Shown: positions 28,772 through 38,331 of the stretch, in pieces
Layout: each line of letters begins with the position of its first letter
Position numbering within the stretch: the first letter of the stretch is position 1
NCBI GenBank assembly: GCA_019634915.1
Contig: JAHCAN010000002.1
Location: 62,001 to 126,000 of the forward strand
Source of the DNA: Steroidobacteraceae bacterium
GTDB lineage: Bacteria > Pseudomonadota > Gammaproteobacteria > Steroidobacterales > Steroidobacteraceae
Direction: 5' to 3'
Length of the DNA: 64,000 nucleotides
The notes under the pieces: generated by a model
Databases searched by the model: none
What the model was told of the DNA's origin: nothing
The model's input: only the letters and a program-made list of their open reading frames with translations
Made by a program: the position numbers and the translations under genes

Positions 28772-29814
28772 TGGTGGCCCGCACCAGGCTCGCGGCATTT
28801 CGCCTCGGCGTCGCCGTGGCGGCCCTGGCTCTGTGCGCGCCACTGCTGCCGGCCGCGGCGCAGGATCCACCTGCATCGGACGCAGGCGACGACGCGGACG
28901 CACCGATCGCATCGCTGCAGCAGTGGGACGAAGCGCTGGATGAGCTGCGGCGCAGTGCGTGGGACGTCTACGACTCCAGCGACGAAGCCGGAAAGGACAT
29001 TCGCGGGCACACGGAGGACTCCGACTGGAACCAGTGGGTCCTCCGGCCGGAGACCGTCGCCAGGCTGGATGCGCTGCGCGAGCAGGCCCGCGCCGAGGCC
29101 CTGGCGGGAGACGAGCGAGGTTTGCGTGACAGCATCGCAGCGGCCGCGCCGCTGATCGCAAGCGAAATGCGCAAGGTCGCCTTGCTGTCAACCTACTGGT
29201 GGGGCGCCAACGCGGTGGCCTATCACCGCGAGCTGCTGCGCCCGTGGCTCGCGCGGTCGACGGATGCGCAGAGCGGGCCGGTGCTGGATCACCTCGCCGC
29301 GACCGAACGGCGCCTGGCCGGCATGCTGGAAGCCGCGCTCGCCGACGGCAGTATTGACGTCGCATTGCAGACGGTCGATGAGCTGACCGAGGCCCGCCAC
29401 GCGGCGCTCGTCCATTACAACGAGCAGCGCCTGGAACTCGTGGAGCAGCTGGAAGACATCCCGAACCGGCCACCGTTGCCGACGCGGGCACGCGCAGCGC
29501 CCTGCCCGCCTCCGGTGCCTCCCCAGTCCGAGTACCCGGAGCCGCGTCTCGTGCGCAGCGACAAGTCACTGCAGGAGGTCTATCCGCCGCTGGCCCGCAG
29601 GTACGAGGTGGAGGGCATCGTCACACTGCGAACGACAGTCTCCGACGCCGGTTGCGTGCTGCAGGTGGAGGTGGTCGGCACGTCCGGTGCGCCCGCGCTC
29701 GATGAAGCCGCGCTGCTGTGGGCGGAAAGCGTGGGCTTTGCACCGGCATTGAAGCAGGGCAAGCCGGCCGGCGGCCGCGTGTCGTTCCGCGTGAGCTTCC
29801 GGCTGACGGAGTGA
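28771..29814 (+). CDS. exported protein with TonB C-terminal domain, paralogue 2
   Basis: Protein of 347 residues: signal peptide (about 1-31, cleavage near AAA-QD), helical middle domain (IASLQQWDEALDELRRS onwards), CPPPV motif near residue 247, and a TonB-type C-terminal domain (VYPPLARRYEVEGIVTLR, VVGTSGAPALDEAALLW). It aligns over its whole length with the 25711-26730 protein: shared elements include SLQxWDxAxDxL, KDIRG or TDIRG, LAATERRL or [13 protein letters not shown] and a second Cys (GC) in the TonB domain, which could form a disulfide with the first. ATG at 28771 shares its A with the protease stop. It ends two bases from the convergent DAHP synthase gene. Confidence 0.77.
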   Translation: MVARTRLAAFRLGVAVAALALCAPLLPAAAQDPPASDAGDDADAPIASLQQWDEALDELRRSAWDVYDSSDEAGKDIRGHTEDSDWNQWVLRPETVARLDALREQARAEALAGDERGLRDSIAAAAPLIASEMRKVALLSTYWWGANAVAYHRELLRPWLARSTDAQSGPVLDHLAATERRLAGMLEAALADGSIDVALQTVDELTEARHAALVHYNEQRLELVEQLEDIPNRPPLPTRARAAPCPPPVPPQSEYPEPRLVRSDKSLQEVYPPLARRYEVEGIVTLRTTVSDAGCVLQVEVVGTSGAPALDEAALLWAESVGFAPALKQGKPAGGRVSFRVSFRLTE

Positions 29815-29816
29815 GG

Positions 29817-31175
<1,359 letters not shown>

Positions 31176-31266
31176 TTTCGAATGCTACACCGGAATCGGC
31201 CCGGGGTGGCGCACCGACAGATGGACGGGCAGAATGCGCGCCTTCCGGATCGGCGACAGGCGCAAC

Positions 31267-32781
31267 ATGAAAGAGACCAGCGGGATTGCGGCGCTGCTCG
31301 CGCGGCTCGGACTCGATGCGGCGACGCTCGAGTCCGGCGGCGGCGCGTGGATCGATGTGACGAACCCGGCCACCGGCACCGCGCTCGCGCGCGTGCGCGG
31401 TGCCGCCGCCGCCGACTACGAGCGCGTGATGGCGCGCGCGGTCGATGCGGCCGCTGCGTGGCGCGCGGTGCCGGCGCCGCGCCGCGGCGAGGTCGTGCGC
31501 CTGCTCGGTGAGGCGCTGCGCCGCTGCAAGGACGACCTCGGCGCGCTCGTCACGCTCGAGAACGGCAAGATCCGCGCCGAGGGCCTCGGCGAGGTGCAGG
31601 AAATGATCGACATCGCCGACCTCGCGGTCGGCCAGTCGCGCATGCTGTACGGCCTGACGATGCACTCCGAGCGCCCCGCGCACCGCATGTACGAGCAGTG
31701 GCATCCGCTCGGCGTGGTCGGCGTGATCTCGGCGTTCAACTTCCCGGTCGCGGTCTGGGCCTGGAATGCGCTGCTCGCGGCGGTTTGCGGCAACGCCACC
31801 GTCTGGAAGCCCTCGCCGAAGACGCCGCTGACGGCGCTCGCGGTGCAGAAGATCTGCGACGCGGTGCTCGCGGAGCAGCAGCTGCCGCCGATCTTCCAGC
31901 TGTTCATCGACGCGGGCACCGAGCTCGCCACGCGCTTCGTCGACGACCCGCGCGTCGCGCTGGTGTCGTTCACCGGCTCGACCACCGTCGGCCGCAAGGT
32001 CGGCGAGCGGGTCGCCGCGCGCCTCGGCAAGTCGCTGCTCGAGCTCGGCGGCAACAACGCGATCATCGTCGACGAGACCGCGGATCTCTCACTCGCTGTA
32101 CCATCGATCGTGTTCGGCGCGGTCGGCACGGCCGGGCAGCGCTGCACCAGCACGCGGCGCGTGATCGTGCATCGCTCGCGCCAGGCCGAGCTCGAGCGCC
32201 GCCTGCTCGCGGCCTATCGCCAGGTGCGCATCGGCGATCCGCTCGAGGCCGACACGCTGATGGGACCGCTGATCGACGCGCGCGCGGTCGAGCAGTTCAG
32301 CAAAGCGCTCGCCGCGATCCGCGAGGCCGGCGGCGAGATCCTCTGCGGCGGCGAGGTGCTCGACCGCCCGGGGAACTTCGTGACGCCGGTGATTGCGCGT
32401 GCGCGCAACGAATGGCCGATCGTGCAGCACGAGACCTTCGCGCCGATCCTGTACCTGATCGGCTGTGATTCGCTGGACGAGGCGATCGCGCTGCAGAACG
32501 CGTCCGCCCACGGCCTGTCATCGGCGATCTTCACCGACAGCCTGCAGAACGCGGAGCGTTTCCTGTCGGCGCTCGGCAGCGACTGCGGCATCGCCAACGT
32601 CAATATCGGCACTTCCGGTGCCGAGATCGGCGGCGCGTTCGGCGGTGAGAAGGACACCGGCGGCGGGCGCGAATCGGGTTCGGATGCGTGGAAGGCCTAC
32701 ATGCGCCGCCAGACGAACACGATCAACGGCTCGCGCGCACTACCGCTCGCGCAGGGCATCCGCTTCGACGTCGGCGACTGA
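31267..32781 (+). CDS. ALDH7-family aldehyde dehydrogenase (L-aminoadipate-semialdehyde dehydrogenase-like)
   Basis: NAD(P)-dependent dehydrogenase of 504 residues. Catalytic Cys is in GQRCTSTRR, the general-base Glu in LLELGGNNA, and the cofactor motif in FTGSTTVG. The C-terminal [17 protein letters not shown] with [14 protein letters not shown] is distinctive of ALDH7 (antiquitin) enzymes, which oxidise alpha-aminoadipate semialdehyde in lysine breakdown. The open frame continues 48 codons upstream, but ATG at 31267 gives the usual family N-terminus. No other lysine degradation gene is in the window, so the physiological substrate is uncertain. Confidence 0.85.
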   Translation: MKETSGIAALLARLGLDAATLESGGGAWIDVTNPATGTALARVRGAAAADYERVMARAVDAAAAWRAVPAPRRGEVVRLLGEALRRCKDDLGALVTLENGKIRAEGLGEVQEMIDIADLAVGQSRMLYGLTMHSERPAHRMYEQWHPLGVVGVISAFNFPVAVWAWNALLAAVCGNATVWKPSPKTPLTALAVQKICDAVLAEQQLPPIFQLFIDAGTELATRFVDDPRVALVSFTGSTTVGRKVGERVAARLGKSLLELGGNNAIIVDETADLSLAVPSIVFGAVGTAGQRCTSTRRVIVHRSRQAELERRLLAAYRQVRIGDPLEADTLMGPLIDARAVEQFSKALAAIREAGGEILCGGEVLDRPGNFVTPVIARARNEWPIVQHETFAPILYLIGCDSLDEAIALQNASAHGLSSAIFTDSLQNAERFLSALGSDCGIANVNIGTSGAEIGGAFGGEKDTGGGRESGSDAWKAYMRRQTNTINGSRALPLAQGIRFDVGD

Positions 32782-32799
32782 GCGCACAGCGCCGCCGCG

Positions 32800-33522
32800 C
32801 TACGCGAGGGTGTGAAACACCCTCTGCACGTCGTCATCCTGCTCGAGCGTGTTGATCAGCTCGAGCACTTCGGCGGCCTCGCCCTCCGCCAGTTCGATTG
32901 GCACGGTGCACACGTATTCCTGCTCGGCCGAGAGCGGCACGAGGCCGCGCGCCTCGAGCGCTTCCTGAACCCTGCCGAAATCGGCGAAGGCGCAGCGGAT
33001 CACCAGCTGCGGCTCGTCGTTCTCGCCGCTGCCCTCGCCCATCTCGTCGAGGCCGTGGTCGATCAGGTACAGCTCGAGGTCGTCCTGGTCGATGCCGGCC
33101 GGCGCGAGGCGGAATACGCCGAGTCGCCGGAACATGAACGCGACACTGCCGCTGGTCGCGAGATTGCCGCCGCCCTTGGCGAGGATGCTGCGTACGTGCG
33201 CCACCGTGCGCGTGGGATTGTCGGTCGCGGTCTCGACCAGCAATGCGACGCCGTGCGGCGCATAGCCTTCGTAGATGACCTGCTCGTAGCTCGTTGCGTC
33301 CTTGCCGGAGGCGCGCTTGATCGCCGCCTCGATCTTGTCCTTCGGCATGTTGACGGCGCGCGCATTCTGGATCACGCGGCGCAGCGTCGGATTGGACGCC
33401 GGATCGGCGCCGCCGGCCTTGACGGCCATCGTGATGTCCTTGGCGATGCGCGCGAACTGCTTGGCCATGCGGTTCCAGCGCGCGAACATCGTGTGCTTGC
33501 GGACCTCGAATATTCTCCCCAT
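32800..33522 (-). CDS. YebC/PmpR/TACO1 family protein
   Basis: Protein of 240 residues of the YebC family. Members were called DNA-binding regulators, and some are now linked to translation of difficult proline stretches. Three-domain architecture is evident from [20 protein letters not shown] at the start, [19 protein letters not shown] (residues about 45-63), and [19 protein letters not shown]. The start MGRIFEV is chosen over a start two codons upstream. Many bacteria have two YebC paralogues; this one is not beside ruvC, so it is likely the second (YeeN-like) type. It is convergent with the ALDH7 gene. Confidence 0.88.
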   Translation of the reverse strand: MGRIFEVRKHTMFARWNRMAKQFARIAKDITMAVKAGGADPASNPTLRRVIQNARAVNMPKDKIEAAIKRASGKDATSYEQVIYEGYAPHGVALLVETATDNPTRTVAHVRSILAKGGGNLATSGSVAFMFRRLGVFRLAPAGIDQDDLELYLIDHGLDEMGEGSGENDEPQLVIRCAFADFGRVQEALEARGLVPLSAEQEYVCTVPIELAEGEAAEVLELINTLEQDDDVQRVFHTLA

Positions 33523-33564
33523 GCGCACATGATGCCATGGGAGCGCGGCGTTTCGCGCGCGGGT

Positions 33565-34767
33565 TCAGGCCCGGCCGAGCAGGGTCACGGAGCAGACGTT
33601 CTGGAACGGGAAGCCGCCGAGGTTGTGCGCGAGCCCGAGGTCCACCCGTGCGAGCTGGCGCTCGCCGGCACGCCCGAGCAGCTGCGCGTGGAGTTCATAG
33701 AGCATGCGCAGCCCGGATGCGCCGATCGGGTGGCCGAAGCACTTGAGGCCGCCGTCGATCTGGCACGGCAGCCGCCCGGCCGCATCGAACGCGCCATCGA
33801 GCACGTCGTGGACGGCGCGGCCCGGCTGTGCGAAGCCGAGATCCTCCATCGTCACGAGTTCGGTGATCGAGAAGCAGTCGTGCACCTCGGCGACATCGAC
33901 GTCGGCAGCCGGATCCCGCACGCCCGCTTCCGCGTAGGCGCGCGCCGCGGCGACACGGGTCGTCACGAAATGGCTCGCATCCCAGCCGCCGCAGCCGGCT
34001 TCCGCGCCATTGCTCGCGGCGATCTGGATCGCCTTGACGAGCACGACGTCCCGGCGTGCTGCGACGAGGCTGCGCGCGATCTCCGGAGTCGTCACGATCG
34101 CGCAGGCGGCGCCGTCACTGACGCCGCAGCAGTCGTACAGGCCGAGCGGCGCGGCAATCACCGGCGCATCGATCACCTGCTGTTCGGTGACGGCCCGACG
34201 GATGTGCGCCTTGGGGCTGAGCAGCCCGTTCGCATGACTCTTGACCGACACGTGCGCCATCGCACGCCGCAGGTCACGCGGCGCCACGCCGTGCCGCGCC
34301 GCATAGCCATCCGCGAGCAGCGCGAACGTGCCGGGCGCCGTGAGATTCGGCCACCAGAGATCGGCTTCGGCGCCGAAGCTGAACTCGGGCAGCCCGCCGT
34401 AGCCGGTGTCCTTCAGTTTTTCGACGCCCATCGCGAGCGCGATGCGCGAGGCGCCGGCGGCGACCGCGTAGACGGCGCCGCGAAACGCCTCGGTGCCGGT
34501 CGCGCAGAAATTCTCGACGCGCGTGACGGGCACGTTGCCGAGACGCAGCGCCATCGCGAGTGGTATGCCGGAGCGACCGACGTGCAGGTCCTCGACACAG
34601 CTGCCGAGCCAGGCGGCATCGATCTCGTCTGCGCCGAGGCCGGCGTCATCGAGACATTCGGCGAAAGCCTCCTGCATCAGCTGCGTGGCGCTCGCGTCCC
34701 AGCGCTCGCCGAAGCGCGAGCAGCCCATGCCGACGATCGCCACACGGTCCCGGATGCCGCCGTTCAC
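33565..34767 (-). CDS. thiolase of the SCP-x/archaeal acetoacetyl-CoA thiolase type
   Basis: Acyl-CoA thiolase-fold enzyme of 400 residues. The nucleophile is Cys88 in NFCATGTEAF; the other active-site motifs are EVHDCFSITE and GGLKCFGHPIGASG, so all thiolase residues are present, unlike the retro-aldolase Ltp2 type, which lacks the cysteines. The start is GTG (34765-34767), overlapping the stop of the DUF35 fusion gene as GTGA. Such thiolases work with a DUF35 protein, here supplied by the neighbouring fusion. It is the last gene of the TonB receptor-cupin-ligase-fusion-thiolase operon. Substrate unknown; either C-C bond cleavage of a 3-oxoacyl-CoA or the reverse is possible. Confidence 0.83.
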   Translation of the reverse strand: MNGGIRDRVAIVGMGCSRFGERWDASATQLMQEAFAECLDDAGLGADEIDAAWLGSCVEDLHVGRSGIPLAMALRLGNVPVTRVENFCATGTEAFRGAVYAVAAGASRIALAMGVEKLKDTGYGGLPEFSFGAEADLWWPNLTAPGTFALLADGYAARHGVAPRDLRRAMAHVSVKSHANGLLSPKAHIRRAVTEQQVIDAPVIAAPLGLYDCCGVSDGAACAIVTTPEIARSLVAARRDVVLVKAIQIAASNGAEAGCGGWDASHFVTTRVAAARAYAEAGVRDPAADVDVAEVHDCFSITELVTMEDLGFAQPGRAVHDVLDGAFDAAGRLPCQIDGGLKCFGHPIGASGLRMLYELHAQLLGRAGERQLARVDLGLAHNLGGFPFQNVCSVTLLGRA

Positions 34768-36212
34768 GCGCCCACTCCGGTCGCTTTCCAGAAGTAGTCG
34801 CGCCATTGGCGGACGGGGTCCACGCGCCGCAGCCGGAACACCATCCGCACCGCCATGCCGGCCTGCGGCGGCTGCGCGTCGGTGTCCGCGAACTCGAGCA
34901 GCACGCGCCCGCCGCCTTCGAACTCGACCATGCCGTAGTGCACCGGCGGGCGCAGCGACGCGGCCAGGTGATCGGCGGTGCAGTTGAGTATCCGGCCGCG
35001 GCGGCCGGCGAAACCAACCGGCTCCATGTCGCCATGCGCCTTGCAGGCCGGATCGACGCAGATCGCGCCCGCGGGGAACTGGACGGTGCCGCAGCGGCGG
35101 CAACGCCCGCCCTGGAACCCGAGCACGGTGCGCCGCTCGCGCCATGCGACCGACGGTGCCGTCGGCCTCTGCGCCTCGCCCCGGATGCCGGCTTCGACGT
35201 CGAGCTGGCGACTGCCGACCAGGTAGCGCATGTAGTTCGTCTCCGCGTGCCGGCGCGCAAGCGCCGCTGCCACGCCGGTCATCTGTGTACGCACGCGCGG
35301 CAGCGCATCGGTGGCCTCGAGCAGCAGCGCATCACAGCCCTGGCCGAAACCGCAGACGAGCAGGCGTTCGCCCGGCCTCGCCTTCTCCAGCGCCGCGACG
35401 AGCAGCCACGAGGACAGCGCGGCGCCGAGGTCGCCGCTGCGTTCGTAGAGCGTGTCGACGACGCATTCGGCGGGTACGCCGATGCGCTTCGCCACCGCCC
35501 GCGCGGCTTGCGGCTGTGCGAGCGGCAGCACGAGATGCTGGATGTCGGCACCGGTGAGCCTCTGCTGCCCGAGCAGTTCCAGCGCCGTCTCCGGCAGCAG
35601 GCCGAGATGACCCCCGTCGCGTATCCAGCGCTCCTCCCACTGAAACCCGTAGTGTGCCGTCGGCGCACGCAACCGGTCGACGAAATCGGCCGTCCGCGAA
35701 TGCACCGCACGCAGCGTCGCGATCGCCTCGCCCCTGCCGACGACGAACGCCGCCGCGCCGGCGCCGAACAGCATTTCCTGTGCGCTCGCCGGCCTTGCCG
35801 GCCGATCGTCGCTCGCGACACAGAGCGTCGCGCCGCTCGCCGCATCGAGTTGCAGCGCGGTCAGCAGCGTCGCGACGCCGGCGCGCGTCGAACCACCGGC
35901 ATCGAGCGGCATGACCCGGGTTTCGAGCCCGAGCGCCTCGCAGAGCACGGCGCTGCCGCTGCGCTCGACGTACGGCAGCGACGTCGATGCGAGCAGCACG
36001 CGGGCGATCCCGCCGTGATCGCCACCGGTCAGGGCCGCCCGCGCCGCTTCGACGGCCATCGTCAGGGCATCCTCGTCCCAGTTGCAGATCGCGCGCTCAC
36101 CGGTCGCGAGCGGTGCGAGCGCCGGGTTGTACCAGCCGTGGGCGGCGAGGATCTGCGCGCGCGACAGGCGCAGGACCGGCAGATGCACGCCGTAGCTCAG
36201 GATGCCGGTCAC
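34764..36212 (-). CDS. HMG-CoA synthase-like domain fused to a DUF35 zinc-ribbon/OB-fold domain
   Basis: Protein of 482 residues. Residues about 1-310 have the thiolase fold of HMG-CoA synthases and KAS III-like proteins. Residues 365-480 are a DUF35 domain: zinc ribbon Cys371, 374, 385 and 390 (CRRCG, then AGAICVDPAC), then an OB-fold. By eye alignment with archaeal HMG-CoA synthase, the catalytic Glu is Thr77 (ASTSLPY), the Cys falls in GGST (106-109), and the His is Pro230. The synthase half therefore looks inactive and may be a scaffold for the neighbouring thiolase. I chose the GTG at 36212, which overlaps the ligase stop as GTGA; a GTG at 36239 would add nine residues. The role is inferred. 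Confidence 0.78.
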   Translation of the reverse strand: MTGILSYGVHLPVLRLSRAQILAAHGWYNPALAPLATGERAICNWDEDALTMAVEAARAALTGGDHGGIARVLLASTSLPYVERSGSAVLCEALGLETRVMPLDAGGSTRAGVATLLTALQLDAASGATLCVASDDRPARPASAQEMLFGAGAAAFVVGRGEAIATLRAVHSRTADFVDRLRAPTAHYGFQWEERWIRDGGHLGLLPETALELLGQQRLTGADIQHLVLPLAQPQAARAVAKRIGVPAECVVDTLYERSGDLGAALSSWLLVAALEKARPGERLLVCGFGQGCDALLLEATDALPRVRTQMTGVAAALARRHAETNYMRYLVGSRQLDVEAGIRGEAQRPTAPSVAWRERRTVLGFQGGRCRRCGTVQFPAGAICVDPACKAHGDMEPVGFAGRRGRILNCTADHLAASLRPPVHYGMVEFEGGGRVLLEFADTDAQPPQAGMAVRMVFRLRRVDPVRQWRDYFWKATGVGA

Positions 36213-37798
36213 GGCGGCGGCCGCTGCTCCCGCAGCCACACGCGCAGCGCGCGCTTGTCGATCTTGTTGAGCGCGGCACGCGGAAATTCGTCCAGCAGAT
36301 ACACTTCGCGTGGCACCTTGAATCCGGCCAGCCGTTCACGGCAGGCGGCCTGGATGCGCGCCGGCAGATCGTCTGCGGCGCCTTCCGCCGCGATCACCAG
36401 CGCGACCGGCACCTCGTCCAGCATCTCGTGCGCGCGCCCGATGACCGCGACTTCGCCGACGCCCGGCACGCCGAGAATCACGCGCTCGACCTCGGAGGCG
36501 GCCACGTTCTCGCCGCCGACTTTCAGCACGTCCTTCTCGCGGTCGACGAACTGGATGCTGCCGTCCGCGAGCAGGCGCACGAGATCGCCGGTCAGCAGCC
36601 AGCCTTCGGCATCGAATGCGGCGCGGGTCGCTTCCGGGTCGTCGAGGTATTCGCGAAAGAGGCTCAGCCCGCGCCTGCCACGGACCCGAAGCCGCCCGAT
36701 CCCGCCGGCGGCAACCGGCGCGCCGCTCTCGTCGACGATCGCGACCTCGTACTCGGGCGCGGGCTTGCCCATCGCGCCGGCCGTGCCCTGCTGCAGTGGC
36801 GTGCCGACGATGCAGTGGCTGATCGTCTCCGTCATGCCCCACCAGCTGACGATGCGCAGCCCGAAGCGCTCCTCGACGAGCGGATCGACGAAAGCATTGC
36901 CCCAGACACGGAAGGCGTGCGGCTGGTCGGGCAGTGCGAGCAGCGCCTTGTTCGCGAACGGAATCATGCTCGCCCAGGTGCAGCCCTCCCCGGCCGCGAC
37001 CGGCCAGAAGCGGCTGGCCGAGAAGCGGTGCATCAGCACGAGCGTGCTGCCGGACCACAGCGTCGCGAGCATCGAGTACGCGAGCGCGTTGGTGTGAAAG
37101 AGCGGCATGAACGCGAGACCCACGTCGTCGGATCGCAAGCCGAGATGCGTGGCGCCCACCGCGCCGCTCCACAGCGCGTTGGCATGCGTCCAGACGACGC
37201 CCTTGGGCCGGGAAGTCGTGCCCGAGGTGTATTGCACGCTGTTCGCGGCCGTGGGATCGGGCACGCGCTGCGGCAATGTCGACGGATCGCCGTCACACTC
37301 ACCGAAAGGGAGGCCGCGATCGATCGGCGCATCGCCCGCCGCCGTGCCGTCCGGATCGCGGTCGAGGCAGATCAGCAGCATGTCCGCCCGTCGCGCCGGC
37401 TGCACGACCGCGAGCAGGCCGGGCTGCGTGATGATCGCGCGCGCGCGTGAATGCGAGACGAAGTAGGCGAATTCCTCCGCCGACGCGCGCGTATTGGTCG
37501 TCACGGCGAGCGCGCCGATGCGCGCGCAGGCGTGCCAGGCGATCAGGAACTCGGGGCAGTTCTCGAGATGCACGATCACGCGCTGGCCGGCTTCGATGCC
37601 CCGCGCCGCGAGCCCGGCCGCGAAGCGCGCCACGAGTTCATGAAAGCGTGCGTAGCTGTAGCGCTGCGCGGGCCCGTCCGGCGGCTGCCAGACGAGGAAC
37701 GCATGCGCCGCCCGCGCGCTGGCCTGCCGGGCGAGCAGCGCCGGCAGGTCGAGACCCACGAACGGATGCAGGTCCTGCCGCTGCAGCACCGCGTTCAT
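36209..37798 (-). CDS. AMP-forming acyl-CoA synthetase/ligase
   Basis: ANL-superfamily enzyme of 529 residues that activates a carboxylic acid to its CoA thioester through an acyl-adenylate. The P-loop is YTSGTTSRPKG (about residue 186), the A5 region WWGMTET, the A7 motif LLTGDLVR, A8 DREKDVLKVGGENVA, and the C-terminal catalytic Lys in ALNKIDKRAL. The start ATG (37796-37798) is two bases after the cupin stop. It overlaps the DUF35 fusion gene. It would feed the thiolase branch with an activated substrate brought in by the TonB receptor; the acid is not identifiable. Confidence 0.88.
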   Translation of the reverse strand: MNAVLQRQDLHPFVGLDLPALLARQASARAAHAFLVWQPPDGPAQRYSYARFHELVARFAAGLAARGIEAGQRVIVHLENCPEFLIAWHACARIGALAVTTNTRASAEEFAYFVSHSRARAIITQPGLLAVVQPARRADMLLICLDRDPDGTAAGDAPIDRGLPFGECDGDPSTLPQRVPDPTAANSVQYTSGTTSRPKGVVWTHANALWSGAVGATHLGLRSDDVGLAFMPLFHTNALAYSMLATLWSGSTLVLMHRFSASRFWPVAAGEGCTWASMIPFANKALLALPDQPHAFRVWGNAFVDPLVEERFGLRIVSWWGMTETISHCIVGTPLQQGTAGAMGKPAPEYEVAIVDESGAPVAAGGIGRLRVRGRRGLSLFREYLDDPEATRAAFDAEGWLLTGDLVRLLADGSIQFVDREKDVLKVGGENVAASEVERVILGVPGVGEVAVIGRAHEMLDEVPVALVIAAEGAADDLPARIQAACRERLAGFKVPREVYLLDEFPRAALNKIDKRALRVWLREQRPPP

Positions 37799-37800
37799 GC

Positions 37801-38331
37801 TCAGAGCGGATCGGCGCTGATCAGCACGACGCCGATCAGGCAGCTCTCGTTCGAGCGGTTCGACCACGAGTGGTTCGTACCGCGCTGCACGAGCACGTCA
37901 CCGGCCCGCAGCAGCACCTCGCCGCGGTCCATGACGGCGTAGATCTCGCCGCGCAGCACGATCACGTAATCGATCGTGGCCGACTTGTGCATCATCGGGT
38001 CGTTGCTGCCGGCGATGCGCGTGTGCCCGCCGCCGATCGAGTCGAAGGCCTGCTGCGAATCGACCGATCCCTGCCAGGTGTGATCCGGCGGAAATTCCAC
38101 CGTGCGGAACAGCGAACCGCCGGCCGGCGGCTCATGGCGCAGAGGACGCGCCGCGGCATCGTCGGTGCCGCGGTTGTCCGCCGGAGTGCGCACGGTTTCC
38201 CACAGATCGGTCACGACGAGCCCAGGCATCGAAGCGACTTCGACCGCGTTCGCGGCGATGCCGTCGCTCAGCAGGTAGGACTGGCCCGCGGCATCCTGCG
38301 CCGTGACGACGCGGCGGATCCGGTCAGTCAT
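37801..38331 (-). CDS. cupin-domain protein
   Basis: Protein of 176 residues with one C-terminal cupin barrel (about 100-170). HKSATIDYVIVLRGEIYAV and GDVLVQRGTNHSW form the two cupin motifs, with the first His, a Glu and the last His placed to bind a metal. The N-terminal half is less conserved. It could be a small-molecule dioxygenase, isomerase or binding protein; the sequence does not decide. Its ATG overlaps the receptor stop as ATGACTGA, and the ligase follows after two bases, so it belongs to the same operon. Confidence 0.7.
   Translation of the reverse strand: MTDRIRRVVTAQDAAGQSYLLSDGIAANAVEVASMPGLVVTDLWETVRTPADNRGTDDAAARPLRHEPPAGGSLFRTVEFPPDHTWQGSVDSQQAFDSIGGGHTRIAGSNDPMMHKSATIDYVIVLRGEIYAVMDRGEVLLRAGDVLVQRGTNHSWSNRSNESCLIGVVLISADPL

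Noticed and set aside
33565-36212. Steroid side-chain retro-aldolase (Ltp2-ChsH2) complex
   Set aside because: The thiolase keeps its catalytic cysteines and no acyl-CoA dehydrogenase or other steroid genes are nearby, so the archaeal-type thiolase comparison fits better. It is not fully excluded.
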